A stretch of DNA of 64,000 nt from Angiostrongylus vasorum. Taxonomy: Eukaryota; Nematoda; Chromadorea; Rhabditida; Metastrongylidae. The stretch lies in the NCBI GenBank assembly GCA_018806985.1, contig JADANN010000260.1, positions 232,493 through 296,492 of the forward strand, given 5' to 3'. The translations under genes and the position numbers were made by a program. The notes under the pieces were generated by a model that searched no databases, was not told the DNA's origin, and was given only the letters and a program-made list of their open reading frames with translations. Below, in pieces: positions 34,600 through 45,430 of the stretch (the stretch's first letter is position 1; every line of letters begins with the position of its first letter).

Positions 34600-35500
34600 A
34601 CGCAATACAACGTACATTGGTTGATACTGATTCAGTACCTATAGAAGTTAAGTTAGAAATTTCATTGAAGAATTGGAAACGTGAAGATTACGATGAAATC
34701 ATTTCGAGATGAGATTTCGAGATGAGCTACGCATTCGACTCCATGCATGGCGTCGCAGGGGTGATTTGATGCATGTTTGGCTTCTACAATATTTGTAACC
34801 TACTGAAATCGACGTTTTCATCCATCTAAAGAAGTGCAGGATCAATATTCCGAGTCAGAAAAGACGGAAGAGGCTTCGTTAGTTCAGGACGCGAATCGAG
34901 CCAGGAACCAATTGCACGGCATCTCTAACTGCATTGATACACGCGCTCATGAAGATCACGGTAAGGAGCTAATAACTATTGTCTAATCTTAAATTGAAAA
35001 AAGCCTTCTGATAGTAGGAGGGTGGGACCGTGGACTATGGAAGACTGTAGTTTTTTTCCTACAATGATTGATCACATACTGAAACACGGGAAAATTCTTC
35101 TTACACACTGGATACAGTCAAACTCAACAGTGAATTAGAGGTGAACGAACGAACGAACGAACGACGAAGGGCAATCGAATATGGTTGCAGATTCTGGACA
35201 AACTCTACTGATTTGTAGCAACAAACACTGGAAGACGTTTTGGCTGTATATTTCGTCTCAAGAATATTCTATAAATAGATAGAGTGTCTCCATTCTCCAT
35301 CGCCGAGGAAACTACTTATACAAAATACGACACGATTAGTCGTATCGAGTGGACAAAATTACCGTTCAGATGACCACAAATGGACCAGTGATTCATAAAA
35401 CGAGCACCGACGCTTTTTTTATTTTTGTGGAAGAAGTTTTATGACTCGTTTCTTTCTTTGATATATACACTAAATCATGTCTTGTCGTCGAGCTAATAAA
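34600..35500. other. Upstream region of the receptor gene; no exon assigned
   Basis: The missing 5' exon of the receptor may lie here. No ATG-containing piece with a donor in the right phase stood out. A GAAC tetranucleotide repeat is at 35141-35165. Confidence 0.35.
35141..35165 (+). repeat. (GAAC)n microsatellite
   Basis: Five to six tandem GAAC units. Confidence 0.9.
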
Positions 35501-35504
35501 AAGG

Positions 35505-35765
35505 TGAAGAGTAAAGGTTTTGGCACTCATCGATCCATAAGGGATCCGAAGTGAATTCAATTTCACCACGCACCGTTTAAGATAATGAGAGATAACTGAA
35601 TGCACATCTGGCCTATGCAATGAGTTGCGCCTATAAATCTTGTCGATTCAATATTTTAGGCTTCACAGAGAAGTACTGTACCAATTTGTTGGTCCAGGAA
35701 GTATGGAAGGCTTGGCTAGCCTGGAGCGCGGCATCGAATGAACGATCTGGCATCTTTTACAAGGC
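35505..35765 (-). mobile_element. tRNA-derived SINE, degraded copy 4
   Basis: Blocks in order match the minus orientation of the family: GGCACTCATCGATCCATAAG, CTGAATGCACATCTGGCC, GGAAGTATGGAAGGCTTGGC and CTGGAGCGCGGCATCG. The tRNA-like head is largely lost. Confidence 0.6.
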
Positions 35766-36137
35766 CCCTTTAACGACAACGCTACATGCTTCTCGTCTAC
35801 TGATTTTAAACCATGTCTTCACATAAACTAGAGCTCACTTCGTTCGACATCGAATCCCTCATGCTTTACGAAAATTGGAGCCATACTTCTGCAAATAAAA
35901 GTGCTGTCCACATTGAGACCAAAGGTGTTCCACCTGCACATGGAAAGAGGTAAGATTTATAGGAATGGTATCTGCTTCATAAATTTGTGCGAGTAACGAA
36001 TGAACTTGACCATGGCGGAAATAACAGAAATCTCTCCTATACAGCTTTGAAAACGTGTCAGTTTCGAAAAAAATTACAATCTTTCCGATGAGGATTTCAG
36101 TTTGAATTTCGAATACTAGAGTCAATGAATGATAGAG

Positions 36138-36410
36138 CTTGTGCGGCGCAGTGGTCGGAGGCGCCCTGCAACACACACATGGAATCGATCACCGCGCCCA
36201 TGGCCCACCAAGCTTTCCACCCTCCGAAGTCGACAAATTGGTACCGGACTTGTCTGGGAGGATAGCAGCACTGGCTCAATAGATCGGTAAGCCAGGCGAG
36301 TCATTGTAAAGGCCAGATATGCATTTAATCACTTCCAAACGATGCTTAATGAAGTCCAATGAATGGCGCTTCCTTCAGGGGATTGGTCAACGCCGAGAGC
36401 TTTATCCTTT
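36138..36410 (+). mobile_element. tRNA-derived SINE, copy 5
   Basis: The head GTGCGGCGCAGTGGTCGGAG contains the A box, GGAATCGATCACC follows, and the copy ends GAGAGCTTTATCCTTTTT. It is followed directly by a Family B element. Confidence 0.85.
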
Positions 36411-36419
36411 TTTACACTT

Positions 36420-36745
36420 GTAGCCAATGATGCTGAGATATTTGCGAAACTTCGGACCGCAGGTATCTGAAGTGGTGAAGAACGCGCTATTACCCTTTCC
36501 TATAAGAAACCCGTTGGACGGGCGATTGCTGATAGAACTAGCTGAGAGACAAGCGAAACGAAAGAGCCGCATGATGTGGTGGTGAACGCGTTAGCCGCCG
36601 GAAAGGGTAATAGCGGGTTCGTTTACCGCCGCAGACACCTGCTATCAGGAGTTTTTGCACAGTATCATTGTGGTTGTTCCACACGTTGTACCCTGCTGGG
36701 AAAATTGTAATAGGCAGTAAATAAAAAAAAGTTAACTATAGTCAA
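36420..36745. mobile_element. Fold-back MITE (Family B), copy 6
   Basis: The left arm has CCAATGATGCTGAGATATTT and GAACGCGCTATTACCC; the right arm has GGGTAATAGCGGGTTCG and ATCATTGTGGTTGTTCCACA, ending AATAGGCAGTAAATAAAAAA. It is the clearest view of the family's outer right end. Confidence 0.75.
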
Positions 36746-36749
36746 TATT

Positions 36750-37595
36750 TAAGAAGAAGGAACTAAGCGTAGGTGCTAACGCGTTAACTGCAAATGAAGC
36801 TTCTTGTGGCCATGTAGAGGCGATAAAGCTCAAGATAAGAAGGAAATAGAGCAGGGTTTACGAAGTTTTTTAAGTCTCATCTCGATATCACCGAAACCAC
36901 AGCATATTGTTGTCAGTAATGAGCACTTTGTAACTCGTTGACCTTCATCGCTACTTGTTTTTCACTTGCCATTTTGAAAGAACTAGCAGATCAGGCTGTT
37001 GATATCCATCTGGTAAGAATATCGCTGAAGGAAATGGATAGTGTTACAATTCAGTCCATGAATGTTCATCTCAAAAAAGAGCAGCTGTAGAAGAAAGAAT
37101 AACACTGGTTACATGGCCAACTATGGACAGTTGATTTTGTATGCATTCACAAGACATTTAATCAACGTGGACAGGGGAACAAGATAGAGAATTTGTTTAG
37201 GGAAGAAATTGTGAACAGGTGTGCTGATTCATAGCTATGAGAGTCACCGTACTCGTCGAATCGAGCTGAATCCAACCTACGATTGAAGTAACTTCATTCC
37301 ACAGTAGCTTTTCATACAACGCGGTTGTCTCGCTCCATCATCAGAGAGTGAGCTTTTTGAACCAGTAACTTGTCTCGCTCTCTACTAGATTACCGTAATG
37401 TGAGCCGAGCTATTACCGGCCTGTCAGCGTTAGTAAACATTCGAGAGTGACTAACGTACAGAAAAGACTGAAAACACCAAATTGCGGACTTTTCACTAGC
37501 GGAGAAGACGATACCATCGTGAGACAAATGGGTCACATCTAGAGATGAGAGTGCAATCCTGAATTTCGAGAAGCGCAATGTTTTCGTGACCCAGT
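36750..37595. other. No gene seen
   Basis: No supported exon or recognised repeat was seen on either strand. Confidence 0.45.
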
Positions 37596-37597
37596 AT

Positions 37598-37988
37598 AAT
37601 TACTTGGATACTTGGATGGCCCGTCATCACTGGTTGTGTGGAATTCAGCATAATTTCCGTTTTTGCGGAGTTTTGCTGGTCTAGTCATTGTAGTTCCTTG
37701 GAATCTCGAGATTGGCCTGGCCAAAGTCTGCCTAGGTCTTCACCACCACAGGCAGTCGCCGGCATTTGTGGATCATATGGAGATTTACCACCATACGGCT
37801 AGTTCCAAACCAGAGCGGTGGTGAATCATGGTGATAGTTTATCTTAGCTGAGCTTCCTGGTAGAAACGCTGGACTCCCTTCTCAGCTTGGGAGTCCCTGC
37901 CGGGGAGACGAATACCCCCGCTGTACGTCGCAGTGCGACACCCATGATCACCTCCCCAGCTACGATGAGGCGCTAAACCGTCGGGTGG
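37598..37988 (-). mobile_element. Family C short element, copy 3
   Basis: The plus strand begins TTACTTGGATACTTGGATGG, the inverse of a two-unit tail, and ends TACGATGAGGCGCTAAACCG. It is close to full length. Confidence 0.8.
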
Positions 37989-37989
37989 G

Positions 37990-40200
37990 ACTCTGTATGC
38001 TATTCTAAAATAAGGACAGAATAGATTGACAAAACAATCAGATGAATGCTGAGCTGAAGTGTGAAACTCATGAGAACCGTCAACGAAATGCAAACACTTG
38101 GTGGTATTGCTGAACAATCCTTAACCATATACGACGTCTTTTATAGCGTGAAAAATTTTTAGTAGTCAAGGATAGTCACTTACTAAGCTCGTGTTCAAGA
38201 AGTATAATTGCTCAGATTGTTATATCATTTAAATACAAATCAAATCTATTGATGAAAAACAAAACTATGATTTGTCTTCGAAGAGATCTATTTCATTGTT
38301 TTAGCGCTTCTTTTTCTTCTATCTAAGCTCAAAAAGAAAAAGAATCAATATGGATTTCTAGTTCATGGCAGAAAAGTACACAAATATCGACTATAGTTAC
38401 CATCACCCTGACTTCCGTCTTTAAATCTGTGGCATTCGAATTGTAGATGAATAGAGTGAGATTGGCGAAATCCGCCACCTGATCGAGATGGCAGTACCGC
38501 TTCAAAACATGTACAGGCAGATTTAAAACGGATTTCTGAAGTATTTAATCATTATTTTAGCGGCAGGAGCAATGGCAATCATAATAATATGCATTGTATT
38601 CAGTAAATTGCTCAATATGAGGAAGCACCTTTGCGTTTCACGGGGCGTTCTAAGTTGTCAAACTGTAATATGTTGAGAATTACTTAAGCGTGACCACTGA
38701 TTCTGAGAGGATGCTGGGTATTTCCATAAAGCTCAAGTAGGAGTAAATCCTGTGGTTTTGGTGAATCCTCCCTGATCTCCAGAAACAGTAAAAAAATATC
38801 CTGGTATGAGAAATATCAGATGATTCCTAACAGAGCGGAGACCATTAAGTGAGCACGGAGAGTTGTAGGGGGTTAAAGAGGACTTCAGTGGTTCTCATTT
38901 TAGTTACTTGTAGATTAGCGGGATTACGTCTAATGCAAGCGATACACTACAAATGAAAGGTTAATTAACAAAACGAGTTAGAACACTTGAGCGTATCAAG
39001 TTCAAATTTTAGCGAATCTCCAACATTTTTAACACAACACTTACAAGACTTCCATTTTCATCTGGCAATTTCAAATCCAATATTGCCGTTACAACGCTGT
39101 TATTCTCCATAATGTTGATCATATTTTACACAAATATGAGTTTGATTTCACTTAATGGACGCTAAAAAATTTCTCTTTTCATGGTTAATATCAAAGCAAA
39201 AAAAATGGATGAAACGAGGTAGAATCGCCAGCAAAAACTGAACTTTGGTAGAGAAAAAAGCATGATTAAGGGAATGATTCAGCGATGCCGGATAAATAGT
39301 GAAAAGAAAAGAAAAAAAATGACAGGTAGAAAATGTTTGAACGATGATTTAAAAAAAAACAATGTAACGAAGCTATTGCGATAAAGCGGTCAGAGAACAA
39401 GCTGCGCTTCCGTCCAGAATAGGTCAATACGCCATTGGATTTCAAATTTACTGAATGGGACGACACTCGACGATGTCATTACAATGCCTTTAATTCTGTG
39501 TGCTTATGGGGAAGATTGAACGGAACCAAAGCAAAGCAATGTGTTGATTCGTTGGTTGCAGAGATTTCTTGGTCGGTGAATAAGGAGACAGGAAAAGACC
39601 GCAAAGGGGAGAGAAAGAAAGAAGTAAAAAATCGTGGAAGAGAGTGAGGAAGAGTAGTAGAGAGCGTGATAGGAGAAACAGAAGAACAGAACGAGAGGGG
39701 TTGAAGTAGAGATAAGAAAATTCCTAAAACTTTGCAGTGAAGGCGAGAAAAGAAAAATCGAGAACACTTGAGTTAAACTGACAGCACGATTTGTTTTCTT
39801 TCGCTCTTTTACTATCTGTTGCAAATAACTCGTATTCACTAGAAGTGATAAATATCATCACAAGGGACTTTTTCCTTATATGAGGAATTTTTTATTGTCA
39901 CTGCTTTGCAGTAAAATCGTTAGAACCAATTATTGCCTCTGTTAAAGAAGTGCTCACAAATCTCTGTTAAATAGAAGGAAATAATCAGACAGAGATTTAA
40001 AACTGAAAGAAAAACAGTCAAGAAAAACTTGGTAGTGAGGTGGATTCTCCAGCTTAAATAAGTCCGAATCCGATGTAAAAGATCGCATATTATTGTGCAA
40101 AACTTGAGAAACATGTATTTCTTCATCGATAAGCTAACACGAAGATGATGAAAAAAAATCAACTATCACTGTCAACAACAACGGTACCTTATAAAAGGGC
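37990..40200. other. No supported gene
   Basis: The stretch is AT-rich DNA with poly-A/T stretches and a polypurine-rich segment near 39.60-39.72 kb. The open frame there is low-complexity. No family or splice-supported exon was identified. Confidence 0.45.
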
Positions 40201-40480
40201 ATCGCCGGATGATGTTGCTTAACTCCAGCGATGGTCTACTAAAGAAGATTTCGACTCGAAAAGAAGACGAAGACGCCACATCGAGAGTGCTATGGACCAT
40301 CGACTTGGATCGTCGGCTCTTAGGAAGACGAAGATGTCGAAACGTTAGCCCAATAAAGCTTTCGTTTTGTCAACCTCGTGTTAGCTTCTCAGTGAGGGAA
40401 TACTTGTTGATTAGTCACACCAAGGTTAAAGAAAAGTTGGTTTCTGAAGCATTTAACAAGTACTTAGCGCGGATTTCAGC
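40200..40480 (+). repeat. Family D-related fragment
   Basis: The segment carries GGAAGACGAAGATGTCGAAA and CGTTAGCCC followed by TCAACCTCG, resembling the conserved core of Family D arms. The lysine/arginine-rich open frame across it has no other support. Confidence 0.4.
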
Positions 40481-40763
40481 TTGGATTTCTTAATACTGTC
40501 ATGAAAGTGGAATTAGGTGGCTGCTGTGATTTGCAAAAAAAATTCAAACGATCCCAGCCATTTTACAAGAGTTCACTAGTTCAACTGCAAACTCAGCTTG
40601 AACTAAATTAGTTCAAAGGTTCACTGACACGGCGGTGACAACATTTTTTACTAGCTAGAAAATGTCGACGACTGATAAACACCTTGCGTTGTTTTTGAGA
40701 CCGCAGGAGAAGAAAAATTTTTGCACCAAAAAAATTAATGCTCAAACGAACATTTCGTCTAAA

Positions 40764-41032
40764 GGATAAAGCTTCCGGCTTTGATCAAATCCTGGAGGAT
40801 GCACATATATTGGACTTCATAAAGCATCATTGGGGGTGACTGAATACATATCTTTCCTTTACAATGACTATCGGTGGCTTCCCGATGTATCGGACAGTGC
40901 TGATATCCTCCTAGAGATACCAGTCTGCCGACCTCGGTGGGATGGAAGGCTTGGTTCGCCTGGGACACGGGGGATCGATCCCATGTGTGTTCCAGGGCGT
41001 CTCCGACCACGTCGCCACGCAAACTCCATTTA
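40764..41032 (-). mobile_element. tRNA-derived SINE, copy 6
   Basis: Read on the minus strand the head is GTTTGCGTGGCGACGTGGTC, followed by GGGATCGATCCC, and the copy ends GAAGCTTTATCC. It aligns along its whole length with the other copies. Confidence 0.8.
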
Positions 41033-41614
41033 ATACTGAAAAATTGTTCCTAATTCATGAAGATAAGTTAAACCGTTTAAATACTTAGGATAATTAGATG
41101 AATGATTTACGTACTGTGCGGTCCACAGGGTGATTATATCTCAGACGCCGACTGAACAAAAACAAATCATAAGTGGTCTTAAGAAGAAATGAAGAAAATA
41201 CCTGCGTTGGTGGCGTAGATGATTTGAAATTCAAGCAGTACAATGTGTGAGACGTTTTTAAGGCTGAATGAACAAGAAAAGATAGATACTACCATATTTG
41301 CATGTAAATTACTTGTGAAAGTGCACTCTGTTAATAAAGTTTGCATAGAGTTATTCGGGCGTATTGTGTCTGCGTCTAGGAAAACAATGGCTCATCCGAA
41401 TATTAGGGATCGGATTACGAACGAAATGGAACATTGCGAGATTGTGATGTTCTTCTGGCAAGCATGATTTGTTAATGTTTTCTCATACAAAGATTTCTTT
41501 GTAGCCAACGGAACGCAAACTCCAAAATTATTATGGCTCTTTGGATTACTTATAAAATATTCAAAATTCGTTAACAAAAGTCGATGCTTCATCGGTGATG
41601 TGTAGTGAGGAGTT

Positions 41615-43051
41615 TTAACCGTCTTCCTGATGAAACAGCCTGAGGCGCGTGCTCTCCGTCAATCGCGTGAAGGTCACACAATTTGAGCACTTCGACATTT
41701 CCGTCTAGTTTCGGAGTTCAGAACAAATCAATGTAATTGACGCAACGACAAGTTCACTACGGTCCATAACAGTTGGAGAAGGTCTTTAATAACCACATAG
41801 CAGTCTATTCTGTTACCAAAAATGGACAAGTTTCACAAATAAATCTGTTCAATGAATCGCATAACTTTCCAAACAGTTTCTTTTCTCTGGGGTTTCGTAC
41901 GGCAAAGAACTGAGTATTCTGCCGTCCTCTAAACGATACATCAGCAATCCATGGCATACACTGACATGTTAGTCTTTTTTCCTTGCCGTTGTTGTGAAGT
42001 CTCTAGAAAAAGAGAAAAGAGTCACAAGCCATAAATTTACAGTCTTCGTTTTCTGCAAAAATAGTTATTACAGAAAACTCGTTTTGATATTATAAAGTAC
42101 AAGCAGATAATTCATTACTTATAAAAAAGTAAGTGCTGTTCAACTTGATTCCGTCAACAATATCAACACCATCAGAATTTCATAACCCGAAAGAGCGGCT
42201 ATGAGAAGTCTGACGGGATCGGTGTTTCGTTAAGATGGCGGGATCGGATGCTCGTAACCTAGGAAAATGACCAAAGATATGTTGCATTAAAATTCTCGCT
42301 AAAGCTGTAACTCAACAGATGGTAGTGTACAATGTTAAAGAACACAAAAGTACTAGAGGTCTTTAAAATACCTTGGATTCACAAAACATATTATGTCATT
42401 CATTATAATGCAGTATTATGCCATATTATGTAATTATAATAATATATACTTGTCTTTTTCTTGTTCAGCAATCGCGAGGTTGTTGACAGCATACATTTAC
42501 TTCCATAGAAAAACACAATACAATACAACAGTAGCTGACGTTTTCGGCAGTATCGCATTCTTCAGAGCCGCTTTTTTTCGTGACTTCCAATGAGGAAGGT
42601 TAGAACAACTAACTTCCTTACCTTCTGAACAAGAAAACGACGCATTGATTCAAAGTCTTAAAACTCTAATGAAATAAATGAGGCAACGAATGGGTCTTAG
42701 CTCACAAAAACACACAGTTTTTACTAGTGCGACAACTTGAACAATAGTAGGTCTTGTTATCATGAAAGCATTCTTTACGGGAAGCTTTGAGAAATCCCCA
42801 TTTTGTGTTGCGCCAAACTTACATCGACATTCAAGCGACGGTTTGAGAGTGGAAGTGCCTTTGCGGGCCCAGGTAACATTGAGGTCCAATGTGGAGTTGC
42901 ACCGAAATTGTTGATAGCTTGCTCTGACTGATGATCATCGCTCAAGCTCTGTACTTACTAACGTGATTACTTGGGCAGCTCGTCCTCGCGAGTAAGTGGA
43001 TTCGTGGAAACGCCGTCCGTGGTGGTGGTCTTCTTCGAACATTGTCACCAT
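41615..43051 (-). CDS. Candidate four-exon gene, function unknown
   Basis: Four open pieces on the minus strand join in phase 0 throughout: 43051-42959 (ATG), 42927-42823, 42002-41817 and 41704-41615 (TAA), giving 157 residues. The start follows AAAACTAG, a possible spliced-leader acceptor. Donors are TTA|GTAAGT, GAT|GTAAGT and TTG|GTAACA; acceptors include TCTTTTTCTAG. The N-terminus is histidine- and arginine-rich (MVTMFEEDHHHGRRFHES); the C-terminal half has several cysteines (LTCQCMPWIADVSF, FICETCPF). The first intron would be only 31 bases, below the usual minimum, so exon one or two may be wrong. Intron two contains a Family D arm, and the other arm lies just upstream of the gene. No known family was recognised. 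Confidence 0.35.
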
Positions 43052-43842
43052 GCTAGTTTTCCATATATGACGATAAGAATAAAAAAAATCTTAATGTCGA
43101 AGAAGAATTCACTGTTGTAGTTTCAGCAGTTTTGGCACGTGGACCTCTGCTGTTTTCCTCGAAATGGTTTCAGAAATCAGCCACAACCAATGTTGTCTTC
43201 CAAAATGTGCGTAGCACATACGTAGTTCACGCTTAGATACAGCAACAAATTAAGACGCGGCAGACGTTGAGTTTAGTTGGTACTGCAATGTGAGACTTTT
43301 CCCTTTTCCACAATGAGAAATTAATGTATGGATGTCGTCTCTCTATGGAAATGTTTTGGCAATAATTCAAGACGAACATGACCAATTAAGGCAGAGATTC
43401 TGCAATAATGAATGAGATTTAACACTGAAAAGAAATGAGTAACAACTCTTACGTATCGAAATATTGCGTGGTCGCTTCGTCTCCTACAATAGACAGGGAA
43501 ACAAAGCATGAAACTTATGAAGTAGATGAAGGCATCAACAACCATATGCGACTATAATCAGCTGTTCTAATCTTCCTCATTAGAAGTCACGTAAAAGGCG
43601 GGTTTTTCGAGAAGCTGTTGACCATGTAATTACCATAGAGTTTTTCGTCTTTTTGTAAGTGTTATTGAAGCGTTTGGTCTAGTAAATTGTATGTCGGTAT
43701 ACCCTTCCAGGCTCTGAAGAAGGCGATACTGCCGAAACGTCAGCTACTGTTGTATTGTATTGTGTTTTTCTATGGAAGTAAATGTATGCTGTTTAACAAC
43801 CTCGCGATTGCTGAACAAGAAAACGACGCATTCATATTCCAA
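42453..43842. mobile_element. Pair of inverted Family D arms around about 0.9 kb
   Basis: The left arm, 42453-42612, reads TCTTGTTCAGCAATCGCGAG through TTTCGGCAGTATCGCATTCT to ATGAGGAAGGTTAGAACAAC. The right arm, about 43551-43842, is its inverse: GTTCTAATCTTCCTCATTAG, AGGCGATACTGCCGAAACGT, and CTCGCGATTGCTGAACAAGA. The right arm has about 90 extra bases. The interior has no transposase but holds the first two exons proposed for the candidate gene. It is either one composite element or two MITEs in opposite orientation. Confidence 0.65.
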
Positions 43843-43883
43843 TGTCGAAGTTAATAGAAAGTCGATCCTGCGAATATATACTT

Positions 43884-44192
43884 GCATATTTGAGTGGTCC
43901 GTCTTCACTGGTTTTGAGGGCCCTAGCATGATCTCCATTAATTCGGAGTCTTACTGACCTAGCCATTGTGGTTGCTTGGAGCGCAGCGGTCAGCCAGGCC
44001 AAATCTGGCCCAGGTCGTCACCACCACAGGTAGTTGCCGCCCTTGTGGATCCGACAGAGATTTGCCACCATGCGACTACTCTGATGCCAGGACGGCGACG
44101 GATCCTGGTAGGGCCTAGCTCTCCACGCTGTACATTGCAACCGGACACCTAGGAACACCTCCGAGCCACGATGAGGAGGTAAACCGTTGGGA
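43884..44192 (-). mobile_element. Family C short element, copy 4
   Basis: The plus strand runs from ATTTGAGTGGTCCGTCTTCA to CACGATGAGGAGGTAAACCG. It shares TCACCACCACAGGTAGTTGC with other copies. The tail is eroded. Confidence 0.75.
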
Positions 44193-44195
44193 ATA

Positions 44196-44385
44196 TAATG
44201 CTATATTTATTTATATTTTAACAACAATATAGCATTACATTATAACATACACTACAATATAATTCAACATAATTTAATACGATATAATATAGTATAATGT
44301 AATATACAATACATATATTATAATATTACTAAACAATACTATGATATAAATTATATAATCGAAATATTACAAAATACACTTTAAT
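44196..44385. repeat. AT-rich degenerate satellite-like segment
   Basis: It is built of repeated TATAATAT/ACAATATA-type units with many short inverted repeats such as CAATATAGCATTAC/ATATAATGCTATA-like pairs. It starts immediately after the Family C copy. Confidence 0.65.
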
Positions 44386-44389
44386 CTCA

Positions 44390-45430
44390 GTTATTCGTTC
44401 AAAACTGACAGAAATGAAAAGAAACAGCAAGCTAATTTATTCACATAAGCCAAGCGACGACACCTGACATGTGGAAGATGCGATGGTGACCACCTCGACC
44501 GAAAATTTTCAAAGATTTAACAAGGCAGATAGTTGTTGAGCTACATGGGGCATGTTCCCGTGGTCCCTGGTAAAGGCCGGTGAGGAATAAAGGATAACGC
44601 GTCAGACGATGTTCACTGCTGTTAGAGATGAGCCACGCACTCATCTACATTAAGCATCAGAGAAACAATCGAATGCATGTTAGGACCACATGACGACCTG
44701 CGGAAGGACAGATGTATCACGTCGATACTATCGCCCTCCCACAGAACTATGGTTTTGATTAACCGAAGTCAGAAGTATCAGAATATCAAAACCTTAGTTA
44801 GACTGGAGTGGTCGCTTTAGACAACAACCATTTGTCTACTGCAGGACACCTCTAACCACTGCGTATGAGCATGATCCTTAAAGATAAATAAACACTGACA
44901 AACACTGTCGATTTTTTCCACGGCAAAAGAAGACGATATGGCTATACGTGTATCATCACTAAAATCAATGCACATAATCTGTATCGTTTGAAATACTTTT
45001 GACCGACCGTGTAATCGGGATGACATCAGTAAAAAGCTTCATTTAACAACGCCATTCACTTTGTGACTGCAAATAGAAACTAGTTATTTAACTACTGCGC
45101 TCTTCATTTTTACAGTTTCTCCCAGAAACGTAGTCATGGACGGCTCTAAGGGCCTAACTGTGGCATAAATTTGCTCTTAGGTGGTGTTCCTGAACACCGA
45201 ACTCTTCGGCAAAGATGTGCGGTTGGGAAGTGAAACTCTCGTTGTTCACGGCATTTTGACAAGACCTCACAAAGACTTTGCAGGTCACTGAAAGAGGCAG
45301 TGGCAATAAAAAGTATGAACCGCACCATCTATCGTTCTGTTGATCGATGCGTGACTCGAGCGGGAGCCAGTAAGCTTTCCATCGGAGGCAAGAGTATCCA
45401 AATGGGTTCTGCTGACTCTAGAGACTCGTT
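44390..45430. other. No gene seen
   Basis: Several short open frames on both strands lack any splice or family support. Confidence 0.45.

Noticed and set aside
39504..39839. Open frames on both strands across a polypurine tract
   Set aside because: Low complexity, no splice or family support.
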